Below, in pieces: positions 1 through 6,394 of a stretch of DNA of 6,832 bases. The stretch is taken from the NCBI GenBank assembly GCA_020425835.1, contig JAGQRC010000194.1:1-6832 (forward strand), written 5' to 3'. Each line of letters opens with the position of its first letter. Position 1 is the stretch's first letter. The DNA is from Planctomycetota bacterium (GTDB taxonomy: Bacteria; Planctomycetota; UBA8108; UBA1146; JAJFFE01). The notes under the pieces were generated by a model that made no database searches, was not told the DNA's origin, and saw only the letters and a program-made list of their open reading frames with translations. Position numbers and translations under genes: made by a program.

Positions 1-1672
1 CCATGGGAAGTCCGAACTCGACCGCAGCTCGGTCGATGACCTCGCCCGGCACACCCCGCTCGAGAAGACGACAGGCGCTGTCGAGATAGGGCATGAGCAG
101 TCGATTGACGAGGAACCCCGGAGTATCCGAGACGACGATCGGGTACTTGCCCATGGCCACCGCGAGTCGCGCGGCCGCAGCGGTCGCCCACTCCGCGGTC
201 GACTCGCCCGGAATCACCTCGACCAGCGGCATCTGCGGGACCGGGTTGAAGAAGTGGAGGCCGACGACACGCTCGGGATGTCTCGCCACCGACTGCAACT
301 CGGTCACCCTCAACGCCGACGTGTTGGTCGCGAACAGCGCGTCGTCCTGGAGCTTCGGCTCGAAGTCTCGGAGCGCCTGCTGCTTGACGTCCATACGCTC
401 GACGATCGCCTCGATCACCGCCCCCGCCTGCGAGAACCCCTCGATGTCCGTCGTGTACGTCAGACGAGCGAGCGCCGCTTCGACTTCCCGACGGTCCATC
501 CGTCGACGCTTCATCCGCTTCGCGAAGTGGGCGCCGATCGTCTCCAGTGCGCGACCGATCGCCGAGGTCTGGAGATCGCGGAGCCGCACCGGGAATCCAC
601 GATCGAGGCACTGGGTGGCGATGCCGGCCCCCATGATGCCCGCGCCGATGACGCCGATCATCGCGTCCGCCGGGACTTCGCCTTCGACATCGTCGAACCC
701 GTGGAGCTTCCTCGCCTCCTCCGAGGCTTGGAACACGGCGATCAGACTGCGACAGACGTCACTGGCGACCAGCGGTCCGAGTTGCTTCGCCTCGAAGGCC
801 AAGCCGTCCCGCAGATCGAGCGTCGCGCTGGCGAGGATCGACTCCACCGCAGCGACCGGAGCGGGATAGTGCCCGCCCGTCTTCTTCCGCACGCCGGCGA
901 GCGCTCGGCGCCGAAGGACCGACCGTCCGAGAGGATTGCGCTCGAGGAGCCACGCGAGCATTCCACCGCGGAGCTTCCGACGTCGCTTGCGGATGTCCCG
1001 ATCGGAGGCGATGACGCGCTTCACGGCGATCAGCGCATTGCGCACGTAGCCGTCGTCCGGCACTCGAAGATCGACGATGCCCCTTCGTTCCGCCGCGCGC
1101 GCCGGCAGTCGCGATGCGCCGAGGATCGCCTGGAGCGCGCCACGCAACCCGATGAGTCGCGGAAGCCGCTGCGTCCCTCCGAACCCGGGAATGATCCCCA
1201 GATTCACCTCGGGAAGTCCGATCTTCGTCACCTCGGCGTCGACCGCGATGCGGTAGTCGAGTGCGAGCGCGAGCTCGAGTCCTCCGCCGAGGCAGGTCCC
1301 GCGAATCACGGCGAAGGTCGGCATCGGCAGCGAACTCAACTCGTCGAAGATCGCCTGAGCGCGCTGCGCCTTCTCCGTGGCCGTCTCCGGAAACCGGATC
1401 GAATCGATCTCGTCGATGTCCGCCCCGGCGACGAAGTGCGACGCCTTGCCGCTCCAGACCATCAAGGCTGCGACGCCCAACTCCTTCTTCAGCGTCGCCA
1501 CGACTTCGGCGAGCTCCTCCAGCACCGACTCCGAGAGCGCGTTCGCGGAGTGGTCGGCATCGAGGATGAGGTGCCGGATGCTCCCTCCGTCGACTTCGAT
1601 CGGTCCGCCCCCGTTCCAGAGTGGTTCGGTCCAGGGAGTGTCGTCGCTCGAGATCAACCGCCAGGCGCTCAT
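1..1672 (-). CDS. fadJ: Multifunctional fatty-acid oxidation enzyme, alpha subunit (enoyl-CoA hydratase / 3-hydroxyacyl-CoA dehydrogenase), 3' end cut by the window
   Basis: Enzyme of beta-oxidation: hydrates trans-2-enoyl-CoA and oxidises the 3-hydroxyacyl-CoA with NAD+, in the cytoplasm in complex with the thiolase. My translation of the minus strand gives 557 uninterrupted codons before the window edge; relatives have about 700-730, so the last part of the dehydrogenase is outside. The hydratase domain (about 30-230) has the oxyanion-hole segment HFVAGADI (79-86), GGGLELALA with Glu133, and IGLPEVNLGIIPGFGG with Glu155, matching the two catalytic Glu of E. coli FadB. A linker with NPLGR (246-250) and YPAP (269-272) follows, as in FadJ. 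The dehydrogenase has the NAD motif GAGIMG (343-348), NTS (450-452), and HFFNPVPQMPLVE with His473 and Glu485 spaced as the catalytic His-Glu pair, then GFLVNR (519-524). The ATG overlaps the thiolase stop as ATGA, with a strong ribosome binding site. Family assignment is very secure; choosing fadJ over fadB rests on order and partner type. Confidence 0.95.
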   Translation of the reverse strand, partial: MSAWRLISSDDTPWTEPLWNGGGPIEVDGGSIRHLILDADHSANALSESVLEELAEVVATLKKELGVAALMVWSGKASHFVAGADIDEIDSIRFPETATEKAQRAQAIFDELSSLPMPTFAVIRGTCLGGGLELALALDYRIAVDAEVTKIGLPEVNLGIIPGFGGTQRLPRLIGLRGALQAILGASRLPARAAERRGIVDLRVPDDGYVRNALIAVKRVIASDRDIRKRRRKLRGGMLAWLLERNPLGRSVLRRRALAGVRKKTGGHYPAPVAAVESILASATLDLRDGLAFEAKQLGPLVASDVCRSLIAVFQASEEARKLHGFDDVEGEVPADAMIGVIGAGIMGAGIATQCLDRGFPVRLRDLQTSAIGRALETIGAHFAKRMKRRRMDRREVEAALARLTYTTDIEGFSQAGAVIEAIVERMDVKQQALRDFEPKLQDDALFATNTSALRVTELQSVARHPERVVGLHFFNPVPQMPLVEVIPGESTAEWATAAAARLAVAMGKYPIVVSDTPGFLVNRLLMPYLDSACRLLERGVPGEVIDRAAVEFGLPM

Positions 1673-2952
1673 GCTGCGACTCCTTCCACGACGACTGCTC
1701 CGCCCTGACCTCCGCCGATACAGAGCGTGGCGAGTCCGAACCCACCGCCGAGACGGCGCAACTCGTGGCACAGGGTCAACACGAGGCGCGCCCCCGTCGC
1801 GCCGACCGGATGCCCGAGGGCGATCGCACCGCCGTTGACGTTGAGCGTCGACGAGTCGATCTCGCCGATCCGACCGGGGAGCCCGAGGTTCCGACCCACC
1901 TCGTCGCTCGCGAAGGCGCGCTGACACGCGAGGACCTGGGCGGCGAACGCTTCGTTGAGTTCGATCCGGCTCAGGTCGGAGAACGAGACTCCGGCTTCGG
2001 CGAGCGCGGGTGGTGTCGCGTGAACCGGACCGAGCCCCATGCGCTGCGGGTCGCATCCCCGATAGGCGTACCCTCGGAGTCGACCCAGGACGGGGAGCCC
2101 CTGCGCCTTGGCCCACTCTTCGTTGGCGATCAGCAGCGCGACCGCACCGTCGGTGATCCCACACGCGTTGCCGACGGTGACCGACCCGTAGCGACGGTCG
2201 AAGTAGGGTCGCAGCTTCCCGAGCGCTGCGAGACTCTGGTCGTCGCGCGGTCCGCGGTCCGTTTCGACGAGGTCGAAGAAGCGTGGCGGCACTCCGAAGG
2301 GTGGGGTCCGGGGCGCGAGCTGTTCTCGGGGGGCGCCCGCCCGCCGATGGCTCTCGAGGGCGTACGCGTCCTGCTCATCCCGCGAGATCCCGAACTCCCG
2401 CGCGAGCCGCTCGGCGGTCCGACCCATGATCTCGCCGGTGAACGGATCGGAGAGTCCTCGGATCAGACCGACGACGGGTCGGAAGTCCGAGAGTCGTAGC
2501 GCGGAGGCGGCGCCGATCTTCTCGCGCCACGATCGCGCACGGGAGAGGCTCGCCACCTTCCAGCTGAACCGCAGCGGGTACTCGAGCGGAATTCGGCTCA
2601 TGGACTCAGTGCCGCCGGCGAGGACCAGCTTTGCCCGACCCGAGCGGACCCGCTCGACGGCCGTGGTGACGGCCTCCATGCCCGAGGCGCAGTTGCGTCC
2701 GACGGTCACCGCCGGGACGTCTCGGGGAACGCCCGCGCGCAAGGCGATGACCCGGGCGATGTTGGCGGTGTCCGAGGGCTGGGCGACACAACCGAAGACG
2801 ACATCGTCGACGGCGCTCGCCGGAAGCCCGCTCCGCGCCAGGGCCTCACGAGCGGCGGCGCAGCCCAACGTCCAGGCGGCCACTTCCTTGAGATCGGTGC
2901 CGGCTCGAACGAAGGGTGTTCGACAGCCCGCGACGACGACGGCCTCGGTCAT
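1669..2952 (-). CDS. fadI: Acetyl-CoA C-acyltransferase (3-ketoacyl-CoA thiolase), FadI/trifunctional beta-subunit type
   Basis: Cleaves 3-ketoacyl-CoA with CoA to acetyl-CoA and a shortened acyl-CoA, the last step of each beta-oxidation round. The 427-residue product is of normal family length and complete. The nucleophilic cysteine is Cys88 in [14 protein letters not shown] is at 333-336; [13 protein letters not shown] carries His381; the second catalytic cysteine is Cys411 in [11 protein letters not shown]. The N-terminus (RTPFVRAG, 11-18; [15 protein letters not shown], 54-68) and the long loop between about 117 and 172 resemble FadI and the mitochondrial trifunctional beta subunit more than ordinary acetoacetyl-CoA thiolases. 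The start is ATG with AGGAGG four bases upstream. It overlaps fadJ by four bases, the same fadI-fadJ order as in E. coli. The leader contains a notable hairpin. The fadI name is by similarity of type; the thiolase function is secure. Confidence 0.94.
   Translation of the reverse strand: MTEAVVVAGCRTPFVRAGTDLKEVAAWTLGCAAAREALARSGLPASAVDDVVFGCVAQPSDTANIARVIALRAGVPRDVPAVTVGRNCASGMEAVTTAVERVRSGRAKLVLAGGTESMSRIPLEYPLRFSWKVASLSRARSWREKIGAASALRLSDFRPVVGLIRGLSDPFTGEIMGRTAERLAREFGISRDEQDAYALESHRRAGAPREQLAPRTPPFGVPPRFFDLVETDRGPRDDQSLAALGKLRPYFDRRYGSVTVGNACGITDGAVALLIANEEWAKAQGLPVLGRLRGYAYRGCDPQRMGLGPVHATPPALAEAGVSFSDLSRIELNEAFAAQVLACQRAFASDEVGRNLGLPGRIGEIDSSTLNVNGGAIALGHPVGATGARLVLTLCHELRRLGGGFGLATLCIGGGQGGAVVVEGVAA
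1680..1687 (-). promoter_or_regulatory. Ribosome binding site of fadJ inside the end of fadI
   Basis: On the minus strand GGAAGGAG lies 7 bases before the fadJ ATG (1672-1670), within the last codons of the thiolase gene. It fixes the fadJ start and, with the ATGA overlap, points to translational coupling of the two subunits. Confidence 0.85.
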
Positions 2953-2956
2953 GACT

Positions 2957-2962
2957 CCTCCT
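2957..2962 (-). promoter_or_regulatory. Ribosome binding site of fadI
   Basis: AGGAGG lies four bases before the fadI ATG, part of a longer purine run (AGGAGGAG, 2962-2955). A TCTCCT segment (2994-2989) in the upstream hairpin could pair with it, so its accessibility may be structure dependent. Confidence 0.8.
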
Positions 2963-2975
2963 GCTCTCCCGGAAC

Positions 2976-3000
2976 GGCGGTCTCGGGAGAGGAGACCGCC
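2976..3000 (-). promoter_or_regulatory. Hairpin in the gap between the VWA gene and fadI; possible leader element
   Basis: A perfect 9-bp inverted repeat (GGCGGTCTC / GAGACCGCC on the minus strand) closes a 7-base loop, CTCTCCC. The 3' foot is 23 bases before the fadI ATG. There is no T-run after it, so it is a poor classical terminator for the VWA gene, and there is almost no room for a fadI promoter after it. The loop is complementary to 2964-2970, next to the ribosome binding site. The pairing is seen; a regulatory role is inference. Confidence 0.5.
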
Positions 3001-3049
3001 CTCCCGTCATCGGTCGGGGACGCGGCGAGCATGAGAACTGTCGAGGACT

Positions 3050-4414
3050 TCAACGGATGCGGACGTAGTCGCCCTCGTTCTCCTCCGAGAGCTTCTTCAG
3101 GAACCCCTCCTCGGCTCCCTCGAAGCCGAGCGTGAAGATCCGGACCCCCCGCAGATAGTTGGTCGTCCGCGTGAAGGTGAGGATGTCCTGCATGAGCTGC
3201 TGGGCGTCCGGCGGAAGGTCCTTGCCGCGAGTCCCGACGTGGGTCGGCGCGCCGTCGGTGATCAGGTAGACCGTGTCGACACTCGGGTCCTCCAGCGAGA
3301 GCCGGAGCGCTTCATCCGTGAAGGTCACGCCGTGCGGCTGGATCGCCTCGATGAACTTCTCGGCCGAATCCTTCTGGTCGCGGGTCGCGTCGACGAGCTC
3401 CGACTTCCAAGGGGTCACATCGTTGGAGTAGATCACGATGTTGAAGTTCTTGTCCTCGGGCAGGGACTTCACGACCTTGATCAGCTCCTTCTTGGCGCGA
3501 AGGATCCGCTTGCGCTCCTGGAGGAACTTCTCCTCGAGAGGGTCCTTGTCACCGACGCGCGTCCGGCCCGGGCGATTGAGCTCCGCGATCTGCTCCGGGG
3601 TGAAGGGATCCGTGGTCTCCATGCTCCCCGAAATGTCGAGGATGAAGATGATGTTGCGGCCGCTGAGGTCGAGCCCGAAGAGTCCCAAGCCGGTCTGCCC
3701 CTCGTGCTCGGTCTTCTCCTTGATCACCACCTTGGCCGGGTCGATCTGTCCCTCGTGCGACTTGACGTAGTTCCGGTAGTCGAGCGCGCTGTGGAGACTC
3801 TCGCCGGTCAGTCGGTTGAGCGCGTCCCGACACGCGATCCAGGCTCGCCCTCCGACCTCTGCCATGACCTCTTCGCGGCCGGTGTGCACCTTCTCCCGGT
3901 GCTCCTTCCTCTCCCACTTCTCCATGGCGGCGATGACCGGCCGGATCGCCTGCACGCTCTTCGACCGCCCGAGAATCCGTGCCGCCATCGCGACGACCTG
4001 CGGCTCCTTCGCGGTGATCCCCTTCAGCGCGAGATCGATCGGGTCCATCTTGCCGTGCTGCCATGCCACGCGGAGGATCAGGAACCGCGCGGGCCAGTCC
4101 TTCTCCTTCTCGAATCCACGGCTCAGTGCCGTGAATCCGGCTCCCTCTTGGACTCGCAGCAACGCCGCGAGCGCGCCGGCGAAGACGCGGTACTTGTCGC
4201 TCGGGTCCATTTGATCGGGCGAGAGCAACTCGACCTGCGCATACGCCTTGGGGATGAGCTTCACGGCGTTCTTCTGATCCTCATCGACCAGACTGCGCAT
4301 GCGAACGATGATCCCGTTCACGTCGCGGGCGGCGATGGCGGAGTCGAGCGCCGGATCTCCGGCCCAGACCCCGGACGAGAGGAAGACGAGGAGCGGAAGG
4401 ACTCGGATCGACAA
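3050..4414 (-). CDS. Exported protein with HEAT-like helical region and C-terminal von Willebrand factor A domain
   Basis: Function unknown; VWA domains bind ligands or partner proteins through a metal ion. I start at TTG 4414, giving 454 residues: AAAGAGG stands six bases before it, and the product then opens with a clean Sec signal peptide, MSIRVLPLLVFLSSGVWA with likely cleavage after Ala18. The open frame reaches another TTG at 4486, but those 24 codons have AT-rich third positions and would bury the signal. Residues about 20-225 look alpha-helical; the part around 125-170 resembles a HEAT repeat. The VWA domain starts near 253 (NIIFILDISGSM) with MIDAS residues Asp260, Ser262, Ser264, then Thr364 or Thr366 in GVTFTDEAL, and Asp387 in LITDGAPT, so metal binding should be intact. 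The product ends in GDYVRIR, directly after the fold, so no C-terminal membrane anchor exists. It is flanked by hairpins and appears to be its own transcription unit. Confidence 0.88.
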   Translation of the reverse strand: MSIRVLPLLVFLSSGVWAGDPALDSAIAARDVNGIIVRMRSLVDEDQKNAVKLIPKAYAQVELLSPDQMDPSDKYRVFAGALAALLRVQEGAGFTALSRGFEKEKDWPARFLILRVAWQHGKMDPIDLALKGITAKEPQVVAMAARILGRSKSVQAIRPVIAAMEKWERKEHREKVHTGREEVMAEVGGRAWIACRDALNRLTGESLHSALDYRNYVKSHEGQIDPAKVVIKEKTEHEGQTGLGLFGLDLSGRNIIFILDISGSMETTDPFTPEQIAELNRPGRTRVGDKDPLEEKFLQERKRILRAKKELIKVVKSLPEDKNFNIVIYSNDVTPWKSELVDATRDQKDSAEKFIEAIQPHGVTFTDEALRLSLEDPSVDTVYLITDGAPTHVGTRGKDLPPDAQQLMQDILTFTRTTNYLRGVRIFTLGFEGAEEGFLKKLSEENEGDYVRIR

Positions 4415-4420
4415 CGGAGA

Positions 4421-4427
4421 CCTCTTT
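4421..4427 (-). promoter_or_regulatory. Ribosome binding site deciding the TTG start of the VWA gene
   Basis: AAAGAGG on the minus strand, six bases before TTG 4414. It favours that start over the in-frame TTG at 4486, which has no comparable purine run upstream. Confidence 0.55.
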
Positions 4428-4473
4428 CGTTCGTCGTTCGAGGGAAGCGATCCCGCGAGGGCTTCGGCCCGAG

Positions 4474-4500
4474 AGTGTACCTTCAACCGAGATCGGTCGA
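4474..4500 (-). promoter_or_regulatory. Weak promoter candidate for the VWA gene
   Basis: On the minus strand TACACT (4479-4474) matches a -10 box at four of six positions, with TCGACC (4500-4495) upstream at a 15-base spacing that is short for a housekeeping promoter. It lies between the nhaA hairpin and the proposed TTG start, about 60 bases before it, where a promoter is expected. Only position and partial matches support it. Confidence 0.25.
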
Positions 4501-4577
4501 CAGTCGCGCGAGAGGGAGTCGCGAGAGCCAGGCTCCGATCGAGCGAGGGCCGGCCGAGAACTCGGGGGAAACGACGC

Positions 4578-4603
4578 GGGGCGCGCTCGTCGGAGCGCGC
4601 CCC
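4578..4603 (-). terminator. Perfect 11-bp hairpin downstream of nhaA, probable terminator
   Basis: GGGGCGCGCTC and GAGCGCGCCCC pair perfectly over 11 bp around a four-base loop, starting 60 bases after the nhaA stop codon. On the minus strand it is followed by GCGTCGTTT, only a feeble T-run, so either it terminates by stem strength, it works with Rho, or it protects the mRNA 3' end. On the plus strand there is no T-run and no gene to terminate. Confidence 0.55.
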
Positions 4604-4663
4604 ATTGGGACTGTCGAGTCGCGACCGCTCTTTCGAGGGCAGCCGCAGTTCGGCGATCGGATC

Positions 4664-5989
4664 TCAGTGGAGGACGACGTCGCCCTCGCGCTCTTCCTCT
4701 TCGTCCACTTCTCGCTCGAAGGCGACACCATCGCTCGCGACCGCGGACTCGACGACGACCGGCGACGCCAGCTCGGACGCGATGCCGGCGTCCGGCTCGA
4801 CGTCGAAGATCTCCTCCGGGATCTCCGACTTGAGCTTCAGCATGCGCCCCGCGACGAGCGCGGCGACGGCGCCGAGACCGCTGAGGAGCGCTCCCATCTT
4901 CGCTTCGAGTTGGGGACCTCCCTCGAACGCCTCTCCCGCAACGAACAGCGCGACCGTCAGGCCCATGCTGGCAACCAGCCCGGCCACGACGAGATGCCGG
5001 AGCTGCATTCCGCGCGGCAACGGGAACCCGGCGCGATCGGCCACCCATGAGAAGCCGGTGATTCCCACGGTCTTGCCGATCACCAGCGCGGAGAGCACGT
5101 ACCAGGTCGCGGGACCGATGTCGGAGAACTCCACTCCTGCGTTGCAGAAGGCGAAGAAGAAGAGCCCGAAGTCGACGAAGGTCTTCATCGAGTGCTCGAA
5201 CTGTTCGAGCGGGCTATGGTGCGCGTGCTCGTCGACATCCTCCTGGAACAATCCGAGGTCTCGTTTCGCCGACGGCAAGAACGGGACGACGAAGACCAGG
5301 GCCAAGGCGGGATGCAGGTGAGCGAGGTAGAGCCCGAGCCAACTCAGGATGCCCGGGCCGAACACGTAGGCGGTCCACTCTTGGATCTGGAGCCGACGCA
5401 TCACGAACGCCATGACGCCCGCACCCGCGGTCAGGGTCAGCCACATCGGACTCACGGGGTGGCTGGGATCGGGATAGAAGACCGCGATGATGCCCATTCC
5501 GATCGCATCGTCGGCGACCGCGAGCAGCAGCAGGAAGTTGACGGCGGGATGACTCTTGCCGAACACCATCCGCGCGACGAGCCACGCCAACGCGATGTCG
5601 GTCGCGGTCGGGATGCCCCAGCCTCTTCCGTAGGTCTCGGTGTGGCCGAACGCGGCGACCAACGCGAAGTAGACGCCGATCGGACCGAGCACGCCACCGA
5701 CCGTGCCGAACAGCGGATTGATCGCCTTCCGGATCGGGTTCAGCGCCCCACCCGGAAGGCAGCTCTCGGTGATCTCCTTCGCAGCGATCCCGAAGAAGAA
5801 GACCATGAAGATCTCGTTCATCAGGAAGTGGAGATCGACCTGCCCGAACAAGGGCCAGTGGACGATGTGGTGATAGGTCTCGGGAGCCATGTTGGCGATC
5901 GCCAATGCTCCGAAGACCCCTGAGATCAGTGGGACCGAGAACTCTTGCAGGAACGAGCGGATATTGCTCGACGCCGCGTTGGACGACAC
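4664..5989 (-). CDS. nhaA: Na+/H+ antiporter NhaA with acidic C-terminal tail
   Basis: Inner-membrane secondary antiporter that expels Na+ in exchange for H+, serving pH and sodium homeostasis. I choose GTG 5989 (441 residues) because GGAGGGGGG lies just upstream and hydrophobic sequence begins soon after. Twelve membrane segments can be drawn, at about 21-34, 55-73, 93-114, 129-143, 149-172, 182-200, 207-223, 226-239, 270-288, 295-316, 332-355 and 364-384. The key residues of E. coli NhaA are recognisable: Thr-Asp of the unwound helix in PTATDIAL (130-131), the Asp pair in AVADDAIGMG (160-161), and the lysine of helix 10 in IGKTVGI (306). FAFCNAGVEF matches the family's helix-9 signature. 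E. coli NhaA has 388 residues; the surplus is mainly a tail of about 55 residues (387-441) with an acidic cluster, VDEEEERE, near the end. It is separated by structured gaps from dapB and the VWA gene, so it is probably transcribed alone. Confidence 0.93.
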   Translation of the reverse strand: MSSNAASSNIRSFLQEFSVPLISGVFGALAIANMAPETYHHIVHWPLFGQVDLHFLMNEIFMVFFFGIAAKEITESCLPGGALNPIRKAINPLFGTVGGVLGPIGVYFALVAAFGHTETYGRGWGIPTATDIALAWLVARMVFGKSHPAVNFLLLLAVADDAIGMGIIAVFYPDPSHPVSPMWLTLTAGAGVMAFVMRRLQIQEWTAYVFGPGILSWLGLYLAHLHPALALVFVVPFLPSAKRDLGLFQEDVDEHAHHSPLEQFEHSMKTFVDFGLFFFAFCNAGVEFSDIGPATWYVLSALVIGKTVGITGFSWVADRAGFPLPRGMQLRHLVVAGLVASMGLTVALFVAGEAFEGGPQLEAKMGALLSGLGAVAALVAGRMLKLKSEIPEEIFDVEPDAGIASELASPVVVESAVASDGVAFEREVDEEEEREGDVVLH

Positions 5990-5995
5990 TGGAAT

Positions 5996-6004
5996 CCCCC
6001 CTCC
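5996..6004 (-). promoter_or_regulatory. Ribosome binding site deciding the GTG start of nhaA
   Basis: GGAGGGGGG on the minus strand; the GGAGG core ends 10 bases, and GGAGGG nine bases, before GTG 5989. The alternative in-frame GTG at 6154 has no purine-rich site at the right distance. Confidence 0.65.
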
Positions 6005-6051
6005 GAGGATCGCATTGGGATCCGTCGCTCCGACATCGGAACGCGATCCGT

Positions 6052-6082
6052 CGGCATGCCGCGGCAGCTCACGATGGTGAGC
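6052..6082. promoter_or_regulatory. Cluster of palindromes in the nhaA upstream region
   Basis: Two perfect 10-bp palindromes overlap: CGGCATGCCG (6052-6061) and TGCCGCGGCA (6057-6066). Directly beside them GCTCAC and GTGAGC (6067-6072, 6077-6082) form a 6-bp hairpin with a four-base loop. They sit 63-93 bases before the nhaA GTG, where an operator or leader element could lie. Single 10-bp palindromes arise by chance several times in a window of this size; the clustering is what is notable. Confidence 0.3.
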
Positions 6083-6154
6083 GGTTGCCTCGGACACCGA
6101 TCTCAACGCCTTGAATAAGGGAGCCCCGCCCTGGGATCGGAGGTCGTCGACCAC

Positions 6155-6185
6155 GGCTCGAGGCGGTTCGTCACCGCCGCGAGCC
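6155..6185. repeat. Long hairpin between dapB and nhaA
   Basis: GGCTCG/CGAGCC (6155-6160, 6180-6185) and GGCGGT/ACCGCC (6162-6167, 6173-6178) stack into a 12-bp stem broken by one A-G mismatch, with a five-base loop. No T-run follows on either strand. It may end the dapB transcript, which stops some 210 bases upstream, or structure the nhaA leader. Confidence 0.45.
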
Positions 6186-6290
6186 TCGATCGGGCCCCTC
6201 GATCCGCGAGCTCCGCGCGACTCTTCGATCCGATGTGTGCTGGATAGAGTTCACCCGACGGGGCACGAGGCACCGTCATGGAAGCCTACG

Positions 6291-6341
6291 ATGGACCCGA
6301 GTCGCGACGCCCACCGGGCAACGCTCGTACGAGGGGTCCAT
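6291..6341. repeat. Inverted repeat ATGGACCC / GGGTCCAT enclosing smaller dyads
   Basis: Perfect 8-bp arms (6291-6298 and 6334-6341) enclose 35 bases holding GCCC/GGGC (6309-6312, 6316-6319) and the palindrome CTCGTACGAG (6324-6333). It starts 53 bases after the dapB stop. The layout could fold as a branched structure, but it is too short for a tRNA and lacks T-runs. Function unknown. Confidence 0.35.
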
Positions 6342-6394
6342 GCGCGCTTTCCCGTCGGGACGAGGCCGTATCGCGGCTCCAGCGGTCCGTGCGC

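Larger units (their letters stand above)
5990..6394. other. Gene-free region between dapB and nhaA, rich in dyad symmetry
   Basis: About 400 bases with no gene I can support. The open nhaA frame continues to GTG 6154, but in those 55 codons about a third of third positions are A or T, including TTA and AGA, against roughly a sixth in the next 55 codons, so it looks non-coding. It contains palindromes at 6052-6061 and 6057-6066, a small hairpin at 6067-6082, a long hairpin at 6155-6185 and a wide inverted repeat at 6291-6341. No convincing promoter pair, tRNA or riboswitch was found. Confidence 0.6.

Noticed and set aside
254..1708. Long plus-strand open frame (484 codons) antisense to fadJ
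   Set aside because: Its product is a low-complexity Arg/Asp/Glu/Leu-rich sequence with no recognisable domain, while the opposite strand encodes an unmistakable FadJ with all catalytic motifs. Long antisense frames are expected in GC-rich genes.
2281..2360. Possible double frameshift in fadI around a run of six G, where the protein reads [15 protein letters not shown]
   Set aside because: I read the two other frames with one base added or removed; neither gives a better family match, and the current frame rejoins [10 protein letters not shown] naturally. It looks like a slightly short loop.
1621..2499. Plus-strand open frame of 292 codons antisense to fadI
   Set aside because: It mirrors the thiolase coding frame and has no family motif; the minus-strand thiolase explains the conservation.
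3239..5050. 603-codon plus-strand open frame spanning the VWA gene, the gap and part of nhaA
   Set aside because: It crosses two well-supported minus-strand genes and their gap, has antisense-like composition and no domain or membrane pattern of its own.
6155..6394. Search for a tRNA, a lysine riboswitch or a small gene downstream of dapB
   Set aside because: The inverted repeat at 6291-6341 is too short and lacks tRNA features, and a riboswitch would be upstream of dapB, outside the window.
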